Below, in pieces: positions 23,675-31,461 of a stretch of DNA of 33,535 nucleotides. Made by a program: the position numbers and the translations under genes. The notes under the pieces are model-generated. The model did not search any database and had not been told where the DNA came from. It saw only the letters and a list, made by a program, of their open reading frames with translations. Where the stretch lies: assembly GCA_021801525.1 (NCBI GenBank), contig JAJYXW010000039.1:1-33535 (forward strand), given 5' to 3'. Each line of letters starts with the position of its first letter. Within the stretch, counting starts at the first letter, position 1. The stretch is from Actinomycetes bacterium. GTDB lineage: Bacteria > Actinomycetota > Acidimicrobiia > Acidimicrobiales > JAJYXR01.

Positions 23675-26107
23675 TCAGCCGTACCAGCCGACGACGTCCA
23701 CAACGACCTCGACGGTACCGGCTGACCCGTTGTAGATGTCGATGCTTCCGCCGCCGCTTCCGCCGCCGCTTCCGCCGCCGCTTCCGCCGCCGCTTCCGCC
23801 GCCGCTTCCGCCGCTGCCGAGCTCGACCACCACAAGGTTCGGCACGGCTGCCACCCCTTCGGGGAAGTTCACGTCCGAGATCACCGGTCGAGCGGAACCC
23901 GCCGGGTAGACAGACAGGTATCCGGGGTCGGCCGGCGTCACCGCGGTCACGTTCGCGACGACCGCGGTCGCGCCCGAGGGCACGCCGCCAGTCCCTGCGA
24001 TTGCGATTGTCAGGGTGCCGCCGCCGCCAGGTGCGGCCAGCCCCGAGTTCTGCGGCGGCAGGTTCTCTCCGGCGCAGAAGGAGGGTGGGGGAGAGGCTGC
24101 ACAGCGAGTGTCCGCCGTGCGCGTCGGCACCTGGCCGGTGAAGAGCGAACCGGAGGTCGAGGTCGTGTAGGTGCCGTTCGCGTCGAGCACGACCTGGACC
24201 GGAGCGCTCGATCCGTTGTAGATATCCACCTTCCCGCCCGCTGCCTGCACCTCGACCCGGTTGGCAGCGGTCTCCCCCGCGCTGAAGTCGACGTTCGAGG
24301 TGGGGGGCCGGGAGGTGCCGGCGGGGTACATGGTCAGGTAGCCGCCTGCTTGGGGGTTCGCCACAGTGAGGTTGGCTACGAGCACTCCGCTGCTCGACAG
24401 CGCCGCAGGCAGGGTCACCGTCGCGCTGGAGCCCGCTGGTATGGGCGCGGCAGGGCTCACCTGGTTCGGCACGCCCTTGCAGTACGAGGGGTTCGACTGC
24501 TCGAAGGCCGTTCCGAAGCAGCGAGTGTCCACCAGGCGCTCAGGTGCCATCGGCGAGAACGTCTCTCCGGGCGCCGAGCTGGTGGGAGGGGCGCTGTAGC
24601 CCTCCAAGTCCACGACGACGTCCGCAGAGCCAGCCGAGCCTCCCATGGTGATCGACACCTGCCCGGAGGTGGGCAGCTCCACTTCGACCAGGTTCGCCAC
24701 CGTCTCGCCCTTCGTCCAGTTGAGGTTCGAGGTCTCCGGCGTGACAGCGCCCGCGGGGTAGACGGTCAGGTAGCCGGCAGAGGTGGTGTTCGTGACAGCT
24801 ACGTCGAGGACCGCAGCAGTGGCCGAGGAAGGCACGCCCCCCGAGCCCGATACCTGCGCCGTGATCGTTTGCTCGGGGGGAGCCACGCTCGCCTGCACGG
24901 CTCCGCCCACGTTGTCGACGGCCATGCAGTAGCTGGTGGAGGGGCACGACACCGAGCTGAGTCCGCCGTTGCCCGGATCGGCGGACTCTGGCGGGGACCA
25001 TGCGGTGCCGTCGTACGTGAACGAGCTCCCGGCGTTGTCCACGAGCACGCAGAAGCTGGAGCTGGCGCACGACAGCGGATCGGCGTAAGCGTAAATTCCC
25101 TGGTCGCCTATGGAGGTGACAGCTGACCACGAGGAGCCGTTCCAGGTGACTACCTTGCCGAAGTAGTCGGCGGCCGTGCAGAAGATGGTGGAGGTGCACG
25201 ACACCGAGAAGAGCCCCCCGCCGTTCGGGTCCACGGGCTCGGGCGATCCCCAGAGCATGTCGTTGAAGAACATGGCGTTGCCGCCCGAGTCGACGGCGGC
25301 GCAGAAGCCGGTCGTCGGGCATGACACCGAGCGCACGTTGCCCCCGGGGTCTACGCTCACAGGCGCCGACCACGTGGACCCGTTGAAGGTGAGCGCCATC
25401 CCGGAGTAGTCCACCGCCATGCAGAAGGTCGTGGTCGGGCACGACACCGATCCGTCGCCGCCGCTCTGGTCGACTATCTGGGGCAAGGACCACGACGACC
25501 CGTCGAAGTACATGGCGTCGCCTCCGTCGTCCATGGCAACGCAGAAAGAGGAGCTGGCGCACGACAGGGCTGTCACCTCGTCGGCGTTGACGCCTATGGC
25601 CTGGGGTGATGACCACGACGACCCGTTCCAGTAGAGGGCCTCGTTCACCACCGCCCCGTTGGTACCGGGCACGCTCGGGTTGCCGCCTATCACCATGCAG
25701 AACTTCGGGCCTGTGCACGAGACGAGCTGGCCGCCCTGGTTCTGGTCGATGCTCTGGCGGGCCGACCACCGCGGTCCTCCTGGGCCCAGCGTTCCGAGGG
25801 ACGCGTTGGCCGGAGGCAGGTTCTCCCCGGCGCAGAAGGAAGGTGTGGGTGACTGAGAGCAGCGGGTGTCGACGATCCGGGCCGGCACGGCGGGGAAGTA
25901 GGCGCCTGCCGAGGCACCCTGGCTACTCGCACGGGATGCCGCTGTCTGCGCAGGAGGCGCCTGCACACTCCGGGACGCGCCAAGGGCGGAGCCCGCCGGC
26001 ACCAGAGCCGTGAGCGTTCCGGCCAGTACGACGGCGGGCAGCAACCGCGCCCGAGCGCGTGCCGCAGGACGTGACGACTCCAGCGCTCCGCCGCCACCTG
26101 CGCGCAT
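23675..26107 (-). CDS. secreted DTR-module surface protein with inserted propeller
   Basis: From ATG 26107 this has 810 residues; a GTG at 26146 is an alternative, and neither has a good ribosome site. A signal peptide covers about residues 1-45 (LLPAVVLAGTLTALVPAGSA). The first DTR module begins VPARIVDTRC. It is interrupted by a seven-blade-like run of WSxP and SCxSSSFCVAxDD motifs (about 25770-24900) and then resumes with TITAQVSGSGGVPSSATAAV. Two more complete modules follow. Near the C-terminus a (GGGS)n tract is inserted just before the strand IDIYNGSAGTVEVVVDVVGW. Its likely place is the cell surface or medium. The function is unknown; it is a paralogue of the protein at 10129-12885. 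Confidence 0.72.
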   Translation of the reverse strand: MRAGGGGALESSRPAARARARLLPAVVLAGTLTALVPAGSALGASRSVQAPPAQTAASRASSQGASAGAYFPAVPARIVDTRCSQSPTPSFCAGENLPPANASLGTLGPGGPRWSARQSIDQNQGGQLVSCTGPKFCMVIGGNPSVPGTNGAVVNEALYWNGSSWSSPQAIGVNADEVTALSCASSSFCVAMDDGGDAMYFDGSSWSLPQIVDQSGGDGSVSCPTTTFCMAVDYSGMALTFNGSTWSAPVSVDPGGNVRSVSCPTTGFCAAVDSGGNAMFFNDMLWGSPEPVDPNGGGLFSVSCTSTIFCTAADYFGKVVTWNGSSWSAVTSIGDQGIYAYADPLSCASSSFCVLVDNAGSSFTYDGTAWSPPESADPGNGGLSSVSCPSTSYCMAVDNVGGAVQASVAPPEQTITAQVSGSGGVPSSATAAVLDVAVTNTTSAGYLTVYPAGAVTPETSNLNWTKGETVANLVEVELPTSGQVSITMGGSAGSADVVVDLEGYSAPPTSSAPGETFSPMAPERLVDTRCFGTAFEQSNPSYCKGVPNQVSPAAPIPAGSSATVTLPAALSSSGVLVANLTVANPQAGGYLTMYPAGTSRPPTSNVDFSAGETAANRVEVQAAGGKVDIYNGSSAPVQVVLDANGTYTTSTSGSLFTGQVPTRTADTRCAASPPPSFCAGENLPPQNSGLAAPGGGGTLTIAIAGTGGVPSGATAVVANVTAVTPADPGYLSVYPAGSARPVISDVNFPEGVAAVPNLVVVELGSGGSGGGSGGGSGGGSGGGSGGGSIDIYNGSAGTVEVVVDVVGWYG
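23744..23815 (-). repeat. 12-bp coding repeat (GGGS) x6
   Basis: Six 12-base units GCTTCCGCCGCC (plus strand) encode a Gly-Gly-Gly-Ser tract. It sits in the loop that in the paralogue is just GSGGS. Near-perfect copies suggest recent slippage expansion. Confidence 0.9.
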
Positions 26108-26199
26108 CGAAGTGTGCCAGTGGGAAGGGTTGCCGCCAGCGCCCACACACCCACGATACAGCAGGGTGGCCGGCTGCGCCCCTGACGCCGCATGGTCAC

Positions 26200-26313
26200 G
26201 AGGCGATAGACGCTACGAGGCGATAGACGCTACGAGGCGATAGACGCTACGAGGCGATAGACGCTACGAGGCAATAGACGCTACGAGGCAATAGACGCTA
26301 CGAGGCGATAGAC
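26200..26313. repeat. 17-bp tandem array across a stop codon
   Basis: Six full copies of GAGGCGATAGACGCTAC (two with GCAA in place of GCGA) and a final 12-base partial copy run from 26200 to 26313. On the minus strand the last codons of the GGDEF gene and its TAG are in the final unit, and each further unit repeats the TAG. It also fills most of the gap before the surface-protein gene. Confidence 0.9.
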
Positions 26314-27989
26314 ATCAGCCAGCTCTGGAGCGAGGAAGATCCGCCGGTGGCCGAGGTCGTCGAATGACCGGTAGCTGCGGGGCCCGAGATTCCCAGTGGC
26401 CCCGTCGCCTTCAGGATGCTGTTGAGCAGCCCGCCTACGAGCTGGGTGACAGTCGATGTCGGCTTGTGTTGTGGGGGGGTCGGCTGCGTTGTCGTGGTCG
26501 TCGGCTGCGTTGTCGTGGTCGTCGGCTGCGTCGTGGTCGGGGGCTGGCTCGACTGAGTGGTCAGCGTCGTCGGCTTGGGCGCTACGGTGAGGGATTGGGT
26601 CGCGATCTGGTACCCGGCGATGTGGGGCAAGGCGCTCTGCGGGCTCGCGTTTCTCGCGCTCGGAGCTGTGGGTCCCGCCGAGCCCCTAGTGGCGCCAGCG
26701 GGTCCAGAAGACTTCGAGGCGCGCGCGGCTCCTGGGGCGGACTTCGTGCTCCGGGCGCGAGCGGACCCGAGCACCGGCGCCACGGCGACGTGCTTCACCG
26801 GGCTGCGCGCGCCGATGGTCATCCCTACGAGCGCTGCAGCTAGGAGCAATGCAGCAGCTCCGATCCAGGCGACGCGCTCGTGCTGCAACGTTCGCAGGAT
26901 CGCATCAGGGCGCGGTGGCGTTTCCTCATCGGCCCGTGCCCAGGTGGTGAGCCTGGGCTTGCGTGCGCTCGGCCAGAACCCGGATGCGAGAGCAGCGCGC
27001 CCAGCACTGGATGCGGGTGCAGCGCGCCCGACCCGGCGCACGTGCCGCCTGCGGTAGAGGTCTGCGTCTGCCATCTCGAGCAGCGCGCCGGCCTCTAGAG
27101 CGTCGCGAGGGTAGCCGGCCACGCCCCAGCTGAAGAGTGGAGCAGACGCAGCAATGCGCTCCATCAGCGCCTCCGCGGCAGGCGCGTCGGTGAAGGGGAC
27201 GACGAGCAGGAACTCGTCACCGCCGGTGCGGTACAGGAGGTCCTGGTCTCGTACCTCGTTCTTCACAGCCTCCACGAGGGCGAGGAGAGCTGCGTCACCG
27301 GCGGCATGTCCTTCCGTGTCGTTTATCGCCTTCAGGCCGTCGAGGTCGATGGCTACTACCGAAACCGGGTGACCCTGCCTGCTGGCGCCGGCCAGAGCGG
27401 CGTGCAGCGCCTCGTCGAGCGCTCGCCTGTTCCCGACGCCCGTCAGCGTGTCGGTGCGCGATACCCGCTCCAGGCGGCTCAAGGCCTCCTCGGCGGCGGC
27501 AGCGGTGACCTCGTCGAGAGAGCGCTGGAGCTTCGCCTGCTCGGTGCCGGCGTTGAGCGCGAGCCAGTTTCGCAGCACGGACAGGCGGCCGACCATCTCC
27601 GAGGTGTCCCGGTTGGCGCGTGCCCACATTGCTCCTGCCTCGTCGGCCGGCGCTCCGCCCACGACGGCGTCGATAACCGCGGCGGCAGCTTCGGCGGCCC
27701 AGGGACCCACGTCGCCCGCGTCGCCTACGCCGGCCACGTCGCCCGCGCCGCCCGCGCCGCTCACGCCACCCACGCCACCCACGCCACCCACGCCACCCAC
27801 GCCACCCACGCCACTTCCGGAGCCAGACCCGGCACGCGCAACCCATCCTTCGTGCCATTCCCTGAGGGCCTTTTCGCGCAGCCGGACATCCTCGTCCTGG
27901 GGCGCGCCGCGGGCGGCCTCGTCTTGGGCCCCGCCAGTGGCAGGCACGGGCGGTACAGGGCCTTGCCCCTGTGAACTGGAATTGTGCAT
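26298..27989 (-). CDS. GGDEF diguanylate cyclase with outer Thr/Pro tail
   Basis: The start at ATG 27989 has AGGGGAG upstream; product 563 residues. Residues 1-90 are low-complexity, including a (GGV)n tract. Helices follow, then the GGDEF domain (about 170-315): SRTDTLTGVGNRRALDE, VVAIDLDGLKAINDTEGHAA and an intact TGGDEFLL (GGDEF at 256-260). An inhibitory I-site RDQD is placed five residues before it, so it should make c-di-GMP with product inhibition. A single membrane helix (WIGAAALLLAAALVGMTIGA, near 374-393) comes after the catalytic domain. A roughly 170-residue outer tail rich in Ser/Ala, then Thr/Pro/Gln, then Gly/Ser follows. A frame from 28091 is longer but lacks a ribosome site. 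Confidence 0.85.
   Translation of the reverse strand: MHNSSSQGQGPVPPVPATGGAQDEAARGAPQDEDVRLREKALREWHEGWVARAGSGSGSGVGGVGGVGGVGGVGGVSGAGGAGDVAGVGDAGDVGPWAAEAAAAVIDAVVGGAPADEAGAMWARANRDTSEMVGRLSVLRNWLALNAGTEQAKLQRSLDEVTAAAAEEALSRLERVSRTDTLTGVGNRRALDEALHAALAGASRQGHPVSVVAIDLDGLKAINDTEGHAAGDAALLALVEAVKNEVRDQDLLYRTGGDEFLLVVPFTDAPAAEALMERIAASAPLFSWGVAGYPRDALEAGALLEMADADLYRRRHVRRVGRAAPASSAGRAALASGFWPSARKPRLTTWARADEETPPRPDAILRTLQHERVAWIGAAALLLAAALVGMTIGARSPVKHVAVAPVLGSARARSTKSAPGAARASKSSGPAGATRGSAGPTAPSARNASPQSALPHIAGYQIATQSLTVAPKPTTLTTQSSQPPTTTQPTTTTTQPTTTTTQPTPPQHKPTSTVTQLVGGLLNSILKATGPLGISGPAATGHSTTSATGGSSSLQSWLMSIAS
26476..26545 (-). repeat. Thr/Pro/Gln coding repeat in GGDEF tail
   Basis: A GTCGTCGGCTGCGTTGTCGTG-type unit of about 24 bases is repeated nearly three times. 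It encodes TTTTTQP blocks in the outer tail of the GGDEF protein. Such tracts are common wall-spanning spacers and possible O-glycosylation sites. Confidence 0.7.
27763..27816 (-). repeat. 9-bp coding repeat (GGV) x6
   Basis: Six ACGCCACCC units (the last imperfect) encode a Gly-Gly-Val tract at residues about 59-76 of the GGDEF protein. The flanking 27720-27762 has related CGCCGGCCACGTCGCC units coding for GDVAGVGDAGDV, so it looks like an older, decayed part of the same array. Confidence 0.85.
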
Positions 27990-28143
27990 CTGCTCCCCTG
28001 CCCGCCGTCTGTCACCAGGGTATGCCTGCCGCCCGGCCGGTATACCCACACCCAGGCCAGTCCGCCTGCGTATGAACAGGTAACGGGCCACAAAGGGTGA
28101 TCTTGCGCCTACGGGCCAGGTCGATTCGCCGACTGTCCCCCCT

Positions 28144-28243
28144 CAGCGCCCCGGACACCCGCCCAGCGCCCCGAACACCCGCCCAGCGCCCCGGACACCC
28201 CCCCAGCGCCCCGAACACCCCCTCAGCTCCCCGAGCGCGGCCC
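28144..28243. repeat. 20-bp tandem repeat x5
   Basis: CAGCGCCCCGGACACCCGCC-type units start exactly at 28144, 28164, 28184, 28204 and 28224, the last being degenerate. They lie between the GGDEF start and the end of the acyl-CoA dehydrogenase gene, in a gap of about 300 bases with no gene. The GGDEF promoter should also be in this gap, but I cannot place it. Confidence 0.85.
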
Positions 28244-28288
28244 GCCACAACACCCGGGTACCGCCCAGCCGCCGCACCAGGGGCGCTC

Positions 28289-29476
28289 TCAGGCGGCTGG
28301 GTCGTGAGGCAGGCCGAGCACCCGCTCGGCCACGATGTTGCGCTGGACCTCGGAGGTGCCCCCGCCGATGGTGAGCGCCGGCGAGAAGAGGAACCCCTTG
28401 GCCCAGAACGACGACGGCCACGCTGCGCCGCCTTCCCCTGGCATCGTCCCGGCGCCGGACTTCCCGGCGAGACCGTCGAGCGGCCCGCCATCGGACAGCA
28501 GACCGTATGGCCCTGCAAGGTCCCTGGCAAGGTTCATCACCCGCCCGCCGTGGCGGTCCGCGAGGGCCTTTCGCACGGAGGCCTCGGCTCCGGGGGTGCG
28601 CCCGGCCAAGAGCGCCCCGAGCGTCCGCAGGCGGACGAGCCGGAGAACCTCTCCTTCCGCCCAGGTGGCGACCAGCCGGTCGCGGATGTCCCCGTGGGCG
28701 GCGCCCCGAAGGTCGGCGGGGGAGCGGCGCACCAGGTCGACCAGGTCCGCAGCCGTTGGGCCGTTGCCCCACAGGGCGCCCTCGCCCGAGAGCGACACCC
28801 GCTCGTTGCCGAGGGTGACCTTCGCGAGGCGCCACCCGTCGTTCATCTTGCCGACCAGGTTCCCGGCCGGGATGCGGACCTCGTCGAGGAACACCTCGTT
28901 GAAGGCGTGGTCGCCGGTCATGTCCACGATCGGCCGGACCGTCACGCCCGGCGAGCCCACGGGTAGGACGAAATACGAGATCCCCTGGTGCTTCGGCGCC
29001 TCGGCATCGGTGCGGGCCAGCAAGATCCCGTATTTCGCTACATGCGCCAGAGTCGTCCAGACCTTCTGGCCGTTCACCACCCATTCGTCCCCGTCGCGCA
29101 CCGCCCGCGTGGTTAGCGACGCGAGATCGGAGCCGGCGCCGGGCTCGCTGAAGAGCTGGCACCAGATGTCCTCGCCGGAGAGGATGCCGGGGAGGTAGGC
29201 GCTCTGCTGCTCCTCGGTGCCGGCGTGCATCAGCGTCGGTCCGGCCCAGCCGATCCCGATCGGGTTGATCGGGCGGCGGATTCCTGCCCGCTTCATCTCC
29301 TCGTCGATCACGAGCTGGGAGATCGGGTCGGCGTCGAGCCCCCAGGGCCGCGGCCAGTGGGGGGCAACGTAGCCGGCCTCTGCCACCTCTTTCGCGCTGG
29401 GGCTCGGGTGCTCGGCGAGCCAGGTCCTGAACGCGGCTCGAGCGGGGTGGTCGTCTCCGGGGAGGGCGAAGTCCAT
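28289..29476 (-). CDS. acyl-CoA dehydrogenase family protein
   Basis: This 395-residue protein is taken from ATG 29476 (MDFALPGDDHPARAAF); a frame open from 29539 would translate intergenic repeats and is rejected. Family marks in order: CQLFSEPGAGSDLASLTTRA (FAD-binding region), WVVNGQKVWTTLAHVA, a middle beta domain to about residue 235, and a C-terminal four-helix domain ending FSPALTIGGGTSEVQRNIVA ERVLGLP. It is a normal ACAD length. The enzyme uses FAD to oxidise the alpha-beta bond of an acyl-CoA and passes electrons to ETF. It faces an acyl-CoA ligase across a short gap, so the two probably form a fatty-acid or steroid side-chain degradation pair. The chain length is unknown. Confidence 0.9.
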   Translation of the reverse strand: MDFALPGDDHPARAAFRTWLAEHPSPSAKEVAEAGYVAPHWPRPWGLDADPISQLVIDEEMKRAGIRRPINPIGIGWAGPTLMHAGTEEQQSAYLPGILSGEDIWCQLFSEPGAGSDLASLTTRAVRDGDEWVVNGQKVWTTLAHVAKYGILLARTDAEAPKHQGISYFVLPVGSPGVTVRPIVDMTGDHAFNEVFLDEVRIPAGNLVGKMNDGWRLAKVTLGNERVSLSGEGALWGNGPTAADLVDLVRRSPADLRGAAHGDIRDRLVATWAEGEVLRLVRLRTLGALLAGRTPGAEASVRKALADRHGGRVMNLARDLAGPYGLLSDGGPLDGLAGKSGAGTMPGEGGAAWPSSFWAKGFLFSPALTIGGGTSEVQRNIVAERVLGLPHDPAA

Positions 29477-29494
29477 GCTGCCGAGCGTAGACGA

Positions 29495-29540
29495 GCCAAG
29501 GCAGGCCAAGGCAGGCCAAGGCAGGCCAAGGCAGGCCAAG
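29495..29540. repeat. 10-bp tandem repeat between divergent genes
   Basis: Four full GCCAAGGCAG units and a partial GCCAAG run from 29495 to 29540. They fill nearly half of the gap between the divergent acyl-CoA dehydrogenase and ligase genes, where both promoters must lie. Confidence 0.85.
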
Positions 29541-29593
29541 CGCTCGTCGCCCGCATGCTACGTGGTCCAGGCGCAGGTCACTAGAGTGCTGGC

Positions 29594-31261
29594 GTGACCG
29601 ATTGGAACTTTGCAGACGTGTGGGAGACCCTTGCCGAGCTGATACCCGATGCGCCGGCCCTGGTGCACGGGGAGCGGCACATCACCTGGGGGGAGATGGA
29701 CCGGCGTGCCGACGCCCTTGCAAAGTCTTTGGCAGCGACGGGGGTGAGCCGTCAGGACAAGGTGGCGCACTACCTCTACAACTGCCCCGAGTACATGGAG
29801 TCGACGTTTGCCATCCTGAAGGCCGGCCTCGTGCCCGTGAACACCAACTACCGCTATGGCGACGACGAGATCGTCTACTTGTGGGACAACGCGGACGCTG
29901 TGGCTGTCGTCTTCCACGGGGTCTTCGCCGATCGGGTGGAGGCGCTGCGCCCGCGGGTGCCGAAGGTGAAGCATTGGTATTGGGTGGACGACGGCTCCGG
30001 AGCGTGCCCCGGCTGGGCGGTTCCCTACGAGGAGGCGGTCGCCGGGGCCAGCCAGCCCCCCGAGCCCGGCCAGCCTGCCCAGCCCCCCGAGCCCGCCGGA
30101 AGCCACTTCCAGCCTCCGTGGGGCCGCAGCGGTGACGATCTGATGTTGCTCTACACGGGCGGCACCACCGGCATGCCCAAGGGGGTGATGTGGCGCCAGG
30201 ACGATCTCTTCAGGCGCCTGAACGCCGGGAACCTGGTCAAGCTCCCCGAGGACGAGGGGATGGAGGGGATAGCGCGCACGATCTCGGGGCCTGGGTTCGT
30301 GCACATTCCGGCGTGCCCCCTCATGCACGGCACAGGCTCGTTCACATCCCTCGGCGTGATGGACGTCGGGGGTTGCATAGTCACCCTCACCTCACGCCGC
30401 TTCGATCCCGTGGAGCTGCTCGACGTGGTGGACGCCGAGCACGTCAACACCGTTGCGATTGTGGGCGATGCGTTCGCTAAGCCCATCCTCGCGGCGCTCG
30501 ACGCCGAGCCGGGCCGGTGGCACCTCTCCACGCTGCTCGCGTTCATCTCGTCGGGGGTGATGTGGAGCGAGCAGACCAAGGAGGGGCTGCTGCGCCACAA
30601 GCCGAGCCTCGTGCTCATCGACGCGTTCTCGTCCTCGGAGGCCCTCGGCATGGGTGTGTCGATCTCGAGCGGCACGAAGGCGGAGCGAACGGCGCACTTC
30701 ACCCTAGGCCCCGACGTGAAGGTGATCGACCCCGACACTGGCAAGGACATCGAGCCAGGTTCCGGGGAGGTGGGCGTGCTCGCTCTGGGTGGCCGTAACC
30801 CTCTCGGCTACTACAAGGACCCCGCCAAGAGCGAAGCAACCTTCAAGGAGATCGACGGGGTGCGCTACTCGATCCCCGGCGACTGGGCGACCGTCGAAGA
30901 CGACGGGGAGATCACCTTGCTCGGGCGCGGCTCGGTGTGTATCAACACCGGCGGGGAGAAGGTGTTCCCCGAGGAGGTGGAGGAGGTGCTGAAGCTCCAC
31001 CCTGCCGTGCGCGACGCGGTGGCTGTCGGGCTCGACGACGAGCGCTTCGTCGAGGTCGTTGCCGCCGTGGTGGAGCTGCGCCCGGGCGCAGAGGCCACCG
31101 AGGAGGAGATCATCGAGCACGTGAAGGGGCGCCTGGCGGGCTACAAGGCGCCCAAGCGGGTGCGCTTCGTGGAGAGCATCGGCCGCGCTCCGACGGGCAA
31201 GGTCGACTACGGGCGCCACCGCTCCGACATGGCATCCTGGGCCGGCCGAGCCGCCGGCTGA
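29594..31261 (+). CDS. fatty-acid--CoA ligase (FadD-type)
   Basis: This 555-residue adenylate-forming enzyme starts at GTG 29594. The P-loop LLYTGGTTGMPKGVMW is near residues 185-200. A gate motif (FVHIPACPLMHGTGSF) and the hinge and lysine-bearing C-terminal motifs follow (GDWATVEDDGEITLLGRGSV, INTGGEKVFPEEVEEVLKLH, then GRAPTGKVDYG with the catalytic lysine). It activates a fatty or other carboxylic acid with ATP to the acyl-AMP, then to acyl-CoA. It is divergent from the acyl-CoA dehydrogenase. A Pro/Glu/Gln-rich segment (SQPPEPGQPAQPPEP) before the P-loop is encoded by a 15-base direct repeat. The Shine-Dalgarno is weak. Confidence 0.9.
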   Translation: MTDWNFADVWETLAELIPDAPALVHGERHITWGEMDRRADALAKSLAATGVSRQDKVAHYLYNCPEYMESTFAILKAGLVPVNTNYRYGDDEIVYLWDNADAVAVVFHGVFADRVEALRPRVPKVKHWYWVDDGSGACPGWAVPYEEAVAGASQPPEPGQPAQPPEPAGSHFQPPWGRSGDDLMLLYTGGTTGMPKGVMWRQDDLFRRLNAGNLVKLPEDEGMEGIARTISGPGFVHIPACPLMHGTGSFTSLGVMDVGGCIVTLTSRRFDPVELLDVVDAEHVNTVAIVGDAFAKPILAALDAEPGRWHLSTLLAFISSGVMWSEQTKEGLLRHKPSLVLIDAFSSSEALGMGVSISSGTKAERTAHFTLGPDVKVIDPDTGKDIEPGSGEVGVLALGGRNPLGYYKDPAKSEATFKEIDGVRYSIPGDWATVEDDGEITLLGRGSVCINTGGEKVFPEEVEEVLKLHPAVRDAVAVGLDDERFVEVVAAVVELRPGAEATEEEIIEHVKGRLAGYKAPKRVRFVESIGRAPTGKVDYGRHRSDMASWAGRAAG

Positions 31262-31461
31262 GGCCGGCGTCTCGCCCAGGGCCGGCCGAGCCCCTGCCGC
31301 CCCGGGTCCGCCTGGCGCTCTGGCCCCACCCTTACCCGCGCCCGGCCGGCGGCAGTGTCTCGCCCGGAAAGCTGCCTTGGCACCGGCGATGAGCAGCGAC
31401 GAGCAGCGATGTGTCACACTCTGATACGCTTGTAGCAGAGTGTGACACGGAGGAGGAGACC
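31262..31461 (+). promoter_or_regulatory. perfect 13-bp inverted repeat before TA operon
   Basis: GTGTCACACTCTG (31411-31423) and CAGAGTGTGACAC (31436-31448) are perfect inverted arms around a 12-base loop, ending 13 bases before ATG 31462. Centre-to-centre spacing of the arms is 25 bases. It is a strong operator candidate for the antitoxin, or an RNA hairpin that covers the region just upstream of the GGAGGAGGAG ribosome site. The rest of 31262-31410 is GC-rich spacer with a GAGCAGCGA direct repeat near 31390 and no gene. Confidence 0.75.

Noticed and set aside
24540..25769. 409-codon open frame inside the second surface protein
   Set aside because: Other frame of the same strand, Arg-rich; the secreted-protein frame is periodic and has a signal peptide.
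26200..26313. CRISPR array
   Set aside because: The units are directly adjacent with no spacers and no cas genes are present.
28144..28243. Group of terminator hairpins
   Set aside because: The 20-base units are C-rich on one strand and do not form stems with each other.
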